Assembly: GCF_945952055.1 (NCBI RefSeq)
Contig: NZ_CAMFHB010000048.1
Coordinates: 1-47,540, forward strand
DNA: 47,540 bases
DNA from: an uncultured Alsobacter sp.
GTDB lineage: Bacteria; Pseudomonadota; Alphaproteobacteria; Rhizobiales; Beijerinckiaceae
Direction: 5' to 3'
In this document: piece by piece, positions 10,617 through 22,666 of the stretch
How positions within the stretch are numbered: the first letter of the stretch is position 1
Layout of the letters: every line of letters starts with the position of its first letter
The notes under the pieces: model-generated
The model's database searches: none
The model's input: only the letters and a program-made list of their open reading frames with translations
Told to the model about the DNA's origin: nothing
Translations under genes and position numbers: made by a program

Positions 10617-10638
10617 ATGCATACAGCTATGCATACAG
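10617..10638. promoter_or_regulatory. candidate operator of the toxin-antitoxin pair
   Basis: ATGCATA (10617-10623) and TATGCAT (10628-10634) form a perfect 7-bp inverted repeat with a 4-nt spacer. TGCATACAG occurs twice as a direct repeat (10618-10626 and 10630-10638). The site sits between the candidate promoter and the antitoxin ribosome binding site, where antitoxin-toxin complexes usually repress. Confidence 0.65.
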
Positions 10639-10667
10639 AGTGTAGGGGCAGGGTTGGCGTCGGGCAA
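10639..10667 (-). promoter_or_regulatory. candidate promoter of the toxin-antitoxin operon
   Basis: On the minus strand TTGCCC (10667-10662) and TACACT (10644-10639) are separated by exactly 17 nt. They lie directly upstream of the palindromic operator and about 35 nt from the antitoxin start. The boxes match consensus only moderately. Confidence 0.4.
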
Positions 10668-10913
10668 GTCACACCCGCTCCGCCGCCCACCTAAAGTCGC
10701 TCCTTCGGCGGGTCCGTTCGGGTTGCGCGGCTGTAACACTCATGCTAGGTCACCCCCGCCTTTCGGACCTTCTGCAAGGGACTTTCCACGCGTGCGTGGG
10801 GTGTTTCGGCGAGGTTCGGTTCCACTCCAGACGGTGGCGTCACGACCGGCCTTCCCGCTTGCGGGTGCGGCGTCTTGGCACCGAAGTCGGGACAATCATT
10901 CGAGAGACGGCCG

Positions 10914-13003
<2,090 letters not shown>

Positions 13004-13042
13004 GCCCGCGAGCGGCCCGAACCTGAGAGGTAGGCGCGAGCC

Positions 13043-15381
<2,339 letters not shown>

Positions 15382-15447
15382 GGTCCAACGTCCAGACGCC
15401 CGGGCGGCATGGGCCGGCCGGGCTGAGGGACTACGAGGTACAGGGCG

Positions 15448-15864
15448 ATGGCCACTTTCAATTTCGAACTCGTCTCGCCGGAGCGCCTGCTCTTCTCGGG
15501 CCCGGTTCAGCAGGTCGTGGTTCCGGGCACCGAGGGTGACTTCGCCGTGCTCAAGGATCACGCGCCCGTCATGGCGACGCTGCGCCCCGGCGTGGCCGTC
15601 GTCACCGACGAGAAGGGCGCCACGCAGCGGCTCTTCGTGCGCGGGGGCTTCGCCGAGGTGTCGGCGAACGGCCTGACGATCCTCGCCGAGCAGGCCGTGC
15701 CGGTGGAAGAGGTGACCGACGAGGTCATCGCCGCCGAGGTGAAGGCCGCCGAGAAGGAATTCGCCGACGCGACGACCGACGAAGGCCGCCGCGTCGCCGC
15801 CGAGAAGCTCGCGCAGCTCCTCGAAGTTCGTGACGCCTTCCTGTCGCGCACGCACCTGCACTGA
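15448..15864 (+). CDS. atpC: ATP synthase F1 subunit epsilon
   Basis: Epsilon is the rotor-foot subunit and regulates ATP hydrolysis. The 138 residues begin [20 protein letters not shown], the N-terminal beta-sandwich. [22 protein letters not shown] is the conserved core, and a helical C-terminus (about 85-135) is Lys/Glu-rich. Last gene of the operon, 66 nt after atpD. In many Hyphomicrobiales I remember rppH following closely; here an accessory cassette of about 3.9 kb intervenes. Confidence 0.97.
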   Translation: MATFNFELVSPERLLFSGPVQQVVVPGTEGDFAVLKDHAPVMATLRPGVAVVTDEKGATQRLFVRGGFAEVSANGLTILAEQAVPVEEVTDEVIAAEVKAAEKEFADATTDEGRRVAAEKLAQLLEVRDAFLSRTHLH

Positions 15865-16110
15865 TCGTCCTTCAGATCCCGGGCCGCTCCGGACACTCTT
15901 GCCGCTGGGCTAGTGGTTCCTATCACCCGCGGCTCGGAGAGGACTGTCGCCTCGATCCGGCAACGCGCTCGCCGCCGGCAACACCCATGCGAGCGCGTCC
16001 GACTACAACAGTGCACGAGCCGTCCACATCGCTAGAATTTATCCTGTTCTGGAATCACCGGAACTGTTTATCCGGCCGTTCGCCGTGTCTTAGCGCGTAC
16101 ACTGGGGCAA
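15865..16110. other. intergenic region after atpC with a weak hairpin
   Basis: No gene is evident. GTTCTGG (16046-16052) pairs with CCGGAAC (16058-16064, one G-T pair) around AATCA and is followed by TGTTTAT, a weak terminator candidate for the atp operon. Base composition becomes more AT-rich from about 16030, which may mark the left boundary of the accessory cassette. Confidence 0.35.
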
Positions 16111-16148
16111 ACGTCATGGCCGCCGATGTAATTCGACGGCCATGACGT
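16111..16148. terminator. 12-bp perfect inverted repeat, possible bidirectional terminator
   Basis: ACGTCATGGCCG at 16111-16122 pairs perfectly with 16137-16148. After one mismatch another 3 bp pair, leaving a 6-nt loop TGTAAT. It lies 9 nt beyond the stop of the 65-codon gene and 246 nt beyond atpC, between convergent genes. The lack of a T-run makes intrinsic termination uncertain; a protein-binding or recombination site is possible. Confidence 0.5.
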
Positions 16149-16157
16149 GAATGCGCG

Positions 16158-16355
16158 CTATCGAACGAAGGCCGCCGCGAGCTCTTCCACGAAGCCGGCG
16201 TGTGCAATGTACGATGCCCCAACGGTGCACATAAACAGCTGCTTGGTACGCTCCATGATCGCCAGCATGGGATTACTCTGACGATGCATAAGCCTGTACT
16301 CGAGTGCGGCGATGCCCACGTAGCTGCTACCGAGAACTAGATCCGACCAATTCAT
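16158..16355 (-). CDS. small two-helix membrane protein, unknown function
   Basis: A 65-residue protein I do not recognise. It is supported by a strong ribosome binding site: AGGGAGG ends about 5 nt before the ATG at 16355. Two hydrophobic segments are visible, about residues 3-19 (SDLVLGSSYVGIAALEY) and 39-56 (QLFMCTVGASYIAHAGFV), joined by a basic stretch RLMHRQSNPMLAIMERTK. This suggests a helical hairpin in the membrane. Codons are less GC-biased than in the atp genes. It is divergent from the XRE-STAND gene, with 266 nt between the starts, and ends at a strong inverted repeat. A partner, target or effector role for the STAND protein is inference only. Confidence 0.62.
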   Translation of the reverse strand: MNWSDLVLGSSYVGIAALEYRLMHRQSNPMLAIMERTKQLFMCTVGASYIAHAGFVEELAAAFVR

Positions 16356-16621
16356 GAGATCCTCCCTTTTTGGTAGGATTTCATTCTATTTTTAGGCTCC
16401 TGGGCAGTTTAGTCATTCTCCCGCTGCCTTCGATCGCCGATTTGCCCCTAGGCAACTTCAGTTTCTGCGGACCGGCCATCTACCGCTAATTCCCTGTTGG
16501 ATCGACTTCGAGCGCGCCACGCGAGTGCCTCCGGCTTACCTATTCGACTCGCCCTTGCGGAACGCGTGCCGCCTGTCATTGTACCCACGAAACTACCTAT
16601 GTTTGTCTCCGCGGGTTGCCT
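16356..16621. other. divergent promoter region of the accessory cassette
   Basis: The 266 nt between the two divergent cassette genes must hold both promoters. TAGAAT within an AT-rich tract about 30 nt before the small gene could be its -10 box, but no matching -35 is clear. No repeats or further genes stand out. Confidence 0.35.
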
Positions 16622-19555
16622 ATGAGCGGTGCGTCCAACTCCATCTCTTCCAACGTCGTTCCAGTCGGTCAGGCGATAAAGTACGTCAGGCGTCAATTGG
16701 ACATGGACGAGAGTCGTCGGCCGCGGTTCAGCCAGACGTCGCTCTACAGGAGGTGCAGTGAGATCGAGACGGGCGACCCGCCCGCTGGTCGGCGACGTTT
16801 CAAGGACGTTCCGGACGACGCATACGCCCGCCAGAAGATTGCGAAGTTGGAGAACGACCTCACAAACTTAGTCACGACATACGAGCTCTCGGTCCTGGCG
16901 CGGGCCTTCGGGCTACCTAGTGGCTTTTTCTCGGATCGCTTCGAGTCTTTCGAGGCCATAAATCAGGCCTATCTGTTGGCGAAGACACGGCCGTCCAAAT
17001 TGGACGAGTTTCCGCGGGTCTACGACTCCGACCCTATACCACAGAGCCGTATGAGACTCTCACGCTCCGTGGCTGACAGGCTGCTGGCGTCTCGGACCAA
17101 TCGCTTCGTGGTGCTCATCGAAGGGCCGACATCAGTCGGCAAGAGCTTCTTCGTAGGTCATCTCTACCGTTCCGTCCTCCGGGCCAATTTTGCGCAACTA
17201 GTGTACCTCAACTGCGCGAAGCTGACTGTCGACCAGATCAAGCCAGAGCTTCAACGCCAGGGTTTCCTGGTCAACGACAAGTCCCCGAAGCGCATAGCCC
17301 GCGCCGCTGCCAAGCACGACATGGTGGTGCTTGACGGTCTCCGCTACGATCAATTTCGCGAGGGGCCGCGGATGCTGGGGGCGGCACCCGGTCGAAGGCT
17401 GTCGGTCAGTGACCTCATGGCGGTGGTCGCTGGGCTAACCGGACGCGATAGCCCGACTTCCGTTATCCTGGTAATGGAGAACAACGGCGAAGCGATCGCC
17501 GACGGCCGATTTGTCGATCAGCTGCCGTCGGACGTGAGCTTCATTCGAGAGCAGATCGGGCCACTGGTCCGCGAAGAGGCCATATCGTTCTTACGGAGCG
17601 TCGGCGCCGACAAGCTATCTGATCATCTCGCAGGCCAAATCGCAGAGTACTTCTACGGAATGCCGATGGCGCTGTCCGTCGTGGCCGAGGAGATACGCCA
17701 ATTGAGCGCGATACAGGTCGAACGATACATCGATGACCTGAAGCGGGGTTCCGATTCAGGCGAGAGCGCCGTCGCTCGATCAGGCAACTTCATCCTTAAG
17801 TATTTAAATCGCCTAGAGGAAACAGAGGAACTGACGCCGTCCGCGCGTTATGAGGCAAGCTACGTTCACCCTCACGCGTTCCTCAGGCTGCTTGCGTTGA
17901 TGCCTGGGCCCGTCTCTAAGGTCCATCTCATGGAGTTGGTCCGAGAAACGGCCATCAAGCGGATCGGCAGATCCGCCGATCTTCAGAACGCCGTTAAGGC
18001 ACTGCCGTTCGTCGTCGAGACGGAGCAGTCCTACGACCTCCATGGACTGGTTCGCGGGTTCCTGTCATCCGAGATTGATCGGATTGTCGCGATCGGAGGC
18101 TACGATGAAAACACGAGCCGCGACGAACTTGAGAGAATAAGTTGGCGCAGCGCTCTCCTCAGTTGGCGAATGATCAAGAGGGCCTCAGCCACTGACGGGA
18201 TCACCATCGAGGCCGTGGATGCATTCGTCCACCACGTAACGCGGCTCATAATGCTGCTGCCCAGCAACAGGCGGCAAAAAAAGAAACAGACGCCCCTATC
18301 CGATGAAATCATTGGGCGCTTCGAGGCACGCCACGACAGCCTTAACGACTACCATCTCTGGTCGATCGCCTACGAGCGGGCCGCGCGCCCCTTCCTGTTG
18401 GATCGGGCGTTCCAAGCTACGCGGCTCCATGGCCAGTATCACGCAAAAGCTCGAATCCTGGAGCGGCTTATTGACTCCGTCGAACGAGGCATACCGCTGG
18501 CGGATATCCCGTTGGCTGAATTGTACAAGGAGACGGCGCTATGCTGGATGCATACTGGACGCCTCCTGTCTGCCGAGGAGCTTTCCTATCGTGGCCTCGC
18601 GGTTCTCAGGCGGTTAGAGCCCAACTTCACGAAGTTTACGCAAGCGATCGGAACTGGGGCGGACAGCGCAACGTCGGAACGATGGCGGCAGCTGTGCGAT
18701 GCCAAGAGCATCGAAAGCATCATCAAGTTGCGCCAAGGTAGGCAGGTCGACGACATCCGTACATTGCTGGAACCATTCGCGATGGCTGCGACCCGGATCG
18801 CCACGGGCAGCCCGAGGGACTCAATCGGCGGCCGAACCTTTGCTCCATCGCTGGAAAGCGGCGCAGTGCGCATCCTCAGTCGATCTGCGGAGCTGGAGAT
18901 GCATGCCGGCGATCTGGATACTGCGTTGTCCCAGTTTGAGCTTGCCGATGCGCTGCAGCGGGCGATCAGAGGCCGGTCGCTCGATGGTGAGGCTGCGAGG
19001 AAGCTGGCGGTCGCGTTGATGCGCGGCGCCGCCGCCGATATGGCGAAGCTGCGACGGGCGCGTGGAATCGTGGTCGAGAACCTTCAGTCGATGGAAGAAT
19101 TTGCGGCGAAGCGAGGCGGCCGCGTGTCGAACGACATCATTCCGTTTCTTACCATGGAAGTGGCGGTGCTTCGCTGCGAAGGGAACTTGGACGTTGCTCG
19201 AGAGAAATTGGCGCAACTCCTGAACCATCCGTATGTGACGCGGAACGAATGCACCTTCATCGCGTCGTTGGAACTGCAGCTCGAGCGTTTTCGCCTCGCC
19301 ATCCGATCAGATACTTTGGAGGATGAATCGAGAGCAAAGCTTCGTCGGCTGGTCGACGAGTGCGAACGCTCGCACCACTTCATCCTCGCGAACGAGTTTC
19401 GGCTCTTGCAAGCCGAGGTCGCCGGGTCGGGGCTTAGGGAGGAGATGATTCTGGAGGCGAAACGCTTCTACCAAACGACAGGGCATCGTTTGCGATTGGC
19501 CGATTGCGACATGCTCGATAGTGGACACTCCGCGGTGAAGGCCATCGGGATCTGA
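16622..19555 (+). CDS. XRE-like HTH / STAND NTPase / TPR-repeat protein
   Basis: A 977-residue protein. The N-terminus (about 14-110) resembles an XRE helix-turn-helix domain: VGQAIKYVRRQLDM, SQTSLYRR, then after a roughly 25-residue insertion KIAKLENDLT and LSVLARAFGLPSGFF. A STAND-type NTPase follows: Walker A EGPTSVGKSFF (P-loop about 168-175), Walker B MVVLDG (about 234-239), YFYGMPMALSVVAEEI (about 344-359) matching the G-x-P motif, and a winged helix ending in YDLHGLVRGFL (about 471-481), like the NB-ARC MHD motif. The C-terminal half (about 570-977) is helical with TPR-like repeats. The usual TTR sensor is replaced by VILVMENN. STAND proteins are ATP-driven switches in regulation or phage defence. 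ATG at 16622 is chosen; a TTG lies two codons upstream. Codon use is atypical for the region, suggesting transfer. Confidence 0.82.
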   Translation: MSGASNSISSNVVPVGQAIKYVRRQLDMDESRRPRFSQTSLYRRCSEIETGDPPAGRRRFKDVPDDAYARQKIAKLENDLTNLVTTYELSVLARAFGLPSGFFSDRFESFEAINQAYLLAKTRPSKLDEFPRVYDSDPIPQSRMRLSRSVADRLLASRTNRFVVLIEGPTSVGKSFFVGHLYRSVLRANFAQLVYLNCAKLTVDQIKPELQRQGFLVNDKSPKRIARAAAKHDMVVLDGLRYDQFREGPRMLGAAPGRRLSVSDLMAVVAGLTGRDSPTSVILVMENNGEAIADGRFVDQLPSDVSFIREQIGPLVREEAISFLRSVGADKLSDHLAGQIAEYFYGMPMALSVVAEEIRQLSAIQVERYIDDLKRGSDSGESAVARSGNFILKYLNRLEETEELTPSARYEASYVHPHAFLRLLALMPGPVSKVHLMELVRETAIKRIGRSADLQNAVKALPFVVETEQSYDLHGLVRGFLSSEIDRIVAIGGYDENTSRDELERISWRSALLSWRMIKRASATDGITIEAVDAFVHHVTRLIMLLPSNRRQKKKQTPLSDEIIGRFEARHDSLNDYHLWSIAYERAARPFLLDRAFQATRLHGQYHAKARILERLIDSVERGIPLADIPLAELYKETALCWMHTGRLLSAEELSYRGLAVLRRLEPNFTKFTQAIGTGADSATSERWRQLCDAKSIESIIKLRQGRQVDDIRTLLEPFAMAATRIATGSPRDSIGGRTFAPSLESGAVRILSRSAELEMHAGDLDTALSQFELADALQRAIRGRSLDGEAARKLAVALMRGAAADMAKLRRARGIVVENLQSMEEFAAKRGGRVSNDIIPFLTMEVAVLRCEGNLDVAREKLAQLLNHPYVTRNECTFIASLELQLERFRLAIRSDTLEDESRAKLRRLVDECERSHHFILANEFRLLQAEVAGSGLREEMILEAKRFYQTTGHRLRLADCDMLDSGHSAVKAIGI

Positions 19556-19638
19556 ACGGGTCGCCGAGGAACGCATCAATCACCTTGCGCTTTACGTCAG
19601 TCCCTGTACGCCAACTGAGACGGGCCCATCGTGCCGCA

Positions 19639-19743
19639 CGGGTGTCGGCTATTGTCGACGACTACACTCGCGAGTATTTGGCGCTATTCGCCAACACTTC
19701 ACTTTCTGGTCTGTACGTGGCTCGGGGGTTGGACAGCGTTCGG
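19639..19743 (+). mobile_element. remnant of an IS3-family transposase (OrfB integrase core)
   Basis: In frame from about 19639 the translation reads VSAIVDDYTREYLALF followed by ANTSLSGLYVARGLDSV. This matches the IS3-family OrfB core (VVDeyTREcLAl..dtSlsG.rVareLd), including the second catalytic Asp region DD. Only about 33 residues survive, with unrelated sequence on both sides, so it is a dead fragment. It lies between the STAND gene and rppH, marking past insertion activity at the cassette's right edge. Confidence 0.75.
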
Positions 19744-19761
19744 TCCCGCGACCGACGACCG

Positions 19762-19785
19762 CGCCCGGCTCACGCCGGGCGTTTT
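19762..19785 (+). terminator. intrinsic terminator
   Basis: CGCCCGGC (19762-19769) pairs with GCCGGGCG (19774-19781) around TCAC and is followed by TTTT. It would stop plus-strand transcription just before the convergent rppH. It could be the original atp-operon terminator, now separated by the cassette, or the STAND gene's own. Confidence 0.8.
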
Positions 19786-19790
19786 GCGTT

Positions 19791-20285
19791 TCAGGGGGCG
19801 GCGTGGGCCGCGAAGGCCGTGACGACGCGGGCATAGACCTCGCGCTTGAACGGAACCACCATCGTCGGCAACGCCGACAGCCGAAACCAGCCCCATTCCG
19901 AAAACTCGGGGATCTCCGGTCCGCCGGGATCGAGCACGTCGATCTCGCTGTCCGGCCCTTCGAACCGGAACGCCACCCAGCGCTGGCGCTGGCCGCGGAA
20001 GGCGCTGAGCTTGTGGGGCGGCCCGTCATAGGGCGGGAAATCGTAGGCCCACCATTCATCGGTCGCCGCGAGCAACGACACGCTGGTCACGCGGGTCTCC
20101 TCCGCCAGTTCCCTGCGCGCGGCGGCGACGATCTCCTCGTCTGGCTCGATGCCACCCTGCGGCATCTGCCACTCGAAGCCGGGCTCAATGCGTTCCGGGC
20201 CCGCCGCATGGGAGCGGCCGGCGAAGACGAGACCTTCGGCATTGAAAAGCGCGATGCCGACGTTCGGGCGGTAGGGGAGTGTCAT
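19791..20285 (-). CDS. rppH: RNA 5'-pyrophosphohydrolase (Nudix)
   Basis: RppH removes pyrophosphate from mRNA 5' ends to start decay. It has 164 residues from ATG at 20285 (MTLPYRPNVGIALFNAEGLV), a typical RppH start; the open frame extends far upstream only through repeat sequence. The Nudix box is GGIEPDEEIVAAARREL plus AEETRV, matching Gx5Ex7REUxEE, but the final conserved Gly is replaced by Arg. WQMPQGG before the box and the YDFPP region fit RppH. It converges with the accessory cassette. A different dinucleoside polyphosphate hydrolase specificity is possible. Confidence 0.9.
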   Translation of the reverse strand: MTLPYRPNVGIALFNAEGLVFAGRSHAAGPERIEPGFEWQMPQGGIEPDEEIVAAARRELAEETRVTSVSLLAATDEWWAYDFPPYDGPPHKLSAFRGQRQRWVAFRFEGPDSEIDVLDPGGPEIPEFSEWGWFRLSALPTMVVPFKREVYARVVTAFAAHAAP

Positions 20286-20308
20286 CGGCAGGTCCGAAGT
20301 TGGAGTGT

Positions 20309-20630
20309 CGTGCGTCCTTCGACACGGCCGCTGCGCGGCGTGCTCAGGATGAGGACCATTGTAAGGTTCTGTGACCCCAACGTCCCCATCCGGAGAGGTT
20401 GTGAAGCGTTCGTTGTCCAGCTCGCATGTCCCTCTCCGCGTCCTGGCCGGGCTCGGCCCGGCCATCCACGACTTCAGAATGGCCCCGGCAAAGTCGTGGA
20501 TGCCCGGGCCGAGCCCGGGCACGACGGCTGAGAGGTGGTCGCGCACGCGGAACGTCAGGTGCAATGCGGCGCTGGAGATGGATTCACATCGCTGAGCAGC
20601 CTGCGAAGCAGGCGTGTCGAAGGACGTACG
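20309..20630. repeat. nested palindromic intergenic repeat (REP-like composite)
   Basis: The outer arms 20309-20326 and 20613-20630 are inverted copies (17 of 18). Inside, 20439-20474 and 20491-20526 form a second large imperfect palindrome (GGCCGGGCTCGGCCCGGCC against GGGCCGAGCCCGGGC, flanked by ATCCACGACTT and AAGTCGTGGAT). Both types resemble intergenic repeats I know to be widespread in Rhizobiales genomes. The 350-nt gap between gntR and rppH is otherwise empty. Confidence 0.8.
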
Positions 20631-20635
20631 ATCGA

Positions 20636-21388
20636 TCAGTCCGCCACGCCTGCCACGGCGGTGTCGCCTTCGATGCCGAGGCGGAGCCGGAAGCGGTAGC
20701 GGGAGCCGCTGAGGTGCTTTTCCATGGCCTTGCGGGCGGCGCCGACGTTGCCCTTGGCCACGGCGGTCTCGATGGCCCGGTGCTCGGCCTGGACACGGTC
20801 GAGATAGGCGCGGCGCAGGGCCGGCGTCTCGAACTCGACGCGGCGGCGCGGGATGAGCGCGGCGCCGAGCGACTGCAGGACACGACCGAAATAGGGGTTG
20901 CCGCCGGCATCCGCGACGGCGATGTGGAAATCGAAGTCGGCCTCGATCGAATCGGCGCCGGCCTCGATCTGGCGCTCCAGCTCCGCCAGCGCCTTCGAGA
21001 TGCGCTCCAGGTCCGCCGGCGTGCGCCGTTCGGCGGCGAGGCCCGCCGCCTCGACCTCGAGCGTGGCGCGCAGCTCCAGGATCATGAGGATGTCGGTGAG
21101 CGAGGAGGCTTCCTCCGGCGTCACCTGGAAGGGCACGCCGGTGCCGGCCGCGGCCACGAACGCGCCGCGACCCTGGCGGGTGGTGACGAGCCCCTCGGCC
21201 CGCAGTGCCGCCACCGCCTCGCGCACCACGGTGCGGCTGACGCCGAAGGTCTGCATCAGCTGGGCTTCCGTGGGCAACTGGTCGCCCACGGCGAGCTTGC
21301 CGCCCACGATCTCGGACCGGATCTGCGAAACGAGCCGCGCGGTCAGGCTGGGCGAGGGAGCCAGGTGTCCGGACTTCGTGGTCAGCAT
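20636..21388 (-). CDS. GntR-family regulator, FadR/FCD subfamily
   Basis: A 250-residue ligand-responsive regulator. The winged helix is at about 15-75 (GDQLPTEAQLMQTFGVSRTV, LRAEGLVTTRQGRGAFV). The C-terminal all-helical FCD domain (about 95-235) shows metal-site residues in DFDFHIAVADAGGNPYF and a later EHRAIE / EKHL. FCD GntR proteins usually repress sugar-acid catabolic genes and are released by the substrate or an intermediate. It is the last gene of the kdgD-SBP-dehydratase operon, 49 nt after the dehydratase, and probably controls it through the candidate operator at 25685-25703. Confidence 0.92.
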   Translation of the reverse strand: MLTTKSGHLAPSPSLTARLVSQIRSEIVGGKLAVGDQLPTEAQLMQTFGVSRTVVREAVAALRAEGLVTTRQGRGAFVAAAGTGVPFQVTPEEASSLTDILMILELRATLEVEAAGLAAERRTPADLERISKALAELERQIEAGADSIEADFDFHIAVADAGGNPYFGRVLQSLGAALIPRRRVEFETPALRRAYLDRVQAEHRAIETAVAKGNVGAARKAMEKHLSGSRYRFRLRLGIEGDTAVAGVAD

Positions 21389-21437
21389 GGGCTCCCCGCC
21401 GTGGGTGACCGGCGCCGTGGCGCCGGGAATCGCACCG

Positions 21438-22595
21438 TCACTTCGTGACGAGATGGCCTTCGATATAGTCGAAATCGATGTCCTGGCCGAGACCCGCGTC
21501 CTCCCGCAAATGGACGTAGCCGTCGGCGTCCATCTCGTCGTCGATCCGCTTCAGGTAGCCCGGGGGCTTGTCGTAGTCGATGAACGGGTGGAGCAGGCCC
21601 CGCTCGTAGTAGGTCGTGTTCTGGATCGCGGCACAGACGGCGAGGTTGCCGGCGCCGGTGCCGTGCACCTCGCAGCTCATGCCGAAGCTTTCGGCCAGGC
21701 GCGCCACCTTCATCGACGGGCCGATGCCGCCGACGTCCCAGACGCCGGTCCGCACCATGTCGCAGGCATTCTTCGCCACCCACTCGGCGCGGGTCCAGTG
21801 CTTGCCGAGCATGGTCTCGGGCCCGAGGATGTTGAGCTTCTGCAGGTTGCCCGACAGCCACTGGTAGGAGGAGATCGACGCTTCCTCCATCGGCTCCTCC
21901 ATCCACAGGTAGCCGAGTTCCTCGAGCTTCTGGCCCAGCCAGAGCGTGTCGGCGCGGCTGTACCAGTGGTTGGGGTCGAGCATCAGCGGGATGTCCGGGC
22001 CCACGGCCTCGCGCACGGCGGCGCAGGCCAGGTAGTCCGACTTGACGTTGGGCGCGCCGGGGATGGGCGGCATCCAGGTGTGCAGCTTCACCGCCTTGTA
22101 GCCGCGCTCCTTCACCAGCCACTCGGCGAAGCGGGCGTAATCCTGCGGCGTCGCGAGCCCGTTCTCCAGGTCGTCACCGCACATGGTCGAGCCGTAGGCC
22201 AGGATCTTGTCGCGATAGCCGCCGAGCAGCTTCCATACCGGCTGCCTCGTGATCTTGCCGACGAGGTCCCACAGCGCGAGATCGACGGTGGTCAGCGTGC
22301 GGTCGTCGAGGGCGAAGCCGCTGCCGCGCTGCCACTTGTAGAGGGCGTACCAGATCTTCTCGGTGCGCATCGGGTCGGCGCCGATCAGCACCGGCCGGAC
22401 GTAGTTCGCCAGGAGGTCCTCCCGGGCGTCGCGCGGGCTCACCACCGTGCAGCCCTGCGTGCCGTCGTCCGTGGTGATCGTGAACAGCGTCATCTTCGCC
22501 TCGCGGGGCGGGCCCGGATGCGAGTGGCCGTCGGAATCCTTCATCTGGTTCGTCGTGTAGACGAAGGTCTTGGTGCTGACGTCGGTGATCTTCAC
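21438..22595 (-). CDS. enolase-superfamily (mandelate racemase/muconate lactonising) sugar-acid dehydratase
   Basis: A 385-residue protein from GTG at 22595 (VKITDVSTKTFVYTTNQM). A longer open frame upstream overlaps the preceding gene and is rejected. The N-terminal capping domain is followed by a TIM barrel. Visible active-site positions: GYKAVKLHTW (base on the second strand), LMLDPNHW and YLWMEEPMEE (metal Asp and Glu), LGPETMLGKH (third metal ligand) and SCEVHGTGAGN (His base on the seventh strand). This is an MR-subgroup enzyme, most likely an acid-sugar dehydratase. With KdgD beside it, glucarate or galactarate dehydration, or galactarolactone cycloisomerisation, is plausible. Exact substrate uncertain. 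Confidence 0.85.
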   Translation of the reverse strand: MKITDVSTKTFVYTTNQMKDSDGHSHPGPPREAKMTLFTITTDDGTQGCTVVSPRDAREDLLANYVRPVLIGADPMRTEKIWYALYKWQRGSGFALDDRTLTTVDLALWDLVGKITRQPVWKLLGGYRDKILAYGSTMCGDDLENGLATPQDYARFAEWLVKERGYKAVKLHTWMPPIPGAPNVKSDYLACAAVREAVGPDIPLMLDPNHWYSRADTLWLGQKLEELGYLWMEEPMEEASISSYQWLSGNLQKLNILGPETMLGKHWTRAEWVAKNACDMVRTGVWDVGGIGPSMKVARLAESFGMSCEVHGTGAGNLAVCAAIQNTTYYERGLLHPFIDYDKPPGYLKRIDDEMDADGYVHLREDAGLGQDIDFDYIEGHLVTK

Positions 22596-22666
22596 GGGAC
22601 GAGGCTTTCTGCAGGAGGGGCGTCGATGCGGGCGGGGCCGCCCGGAGGCGGCCCCCGGTCGAGGGT

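Noticed and set aside
15905-15970. tRNA-like stretch (CTAGTGGTTCCTATCACCCGC) after atpC
   Set aside because: The D-arm-like part is suggestive, but no acceptor stem, anticodon stem or TTCGAATCC-type loop could be paired.
16622-19555. MalT/LuxR-type STAND regulator
   Set aside because: The C-terminus shows TPR-like helices to the end and no LuxR helix-turn-helix; the DNA-binding region is N-terminal and XRE-like.
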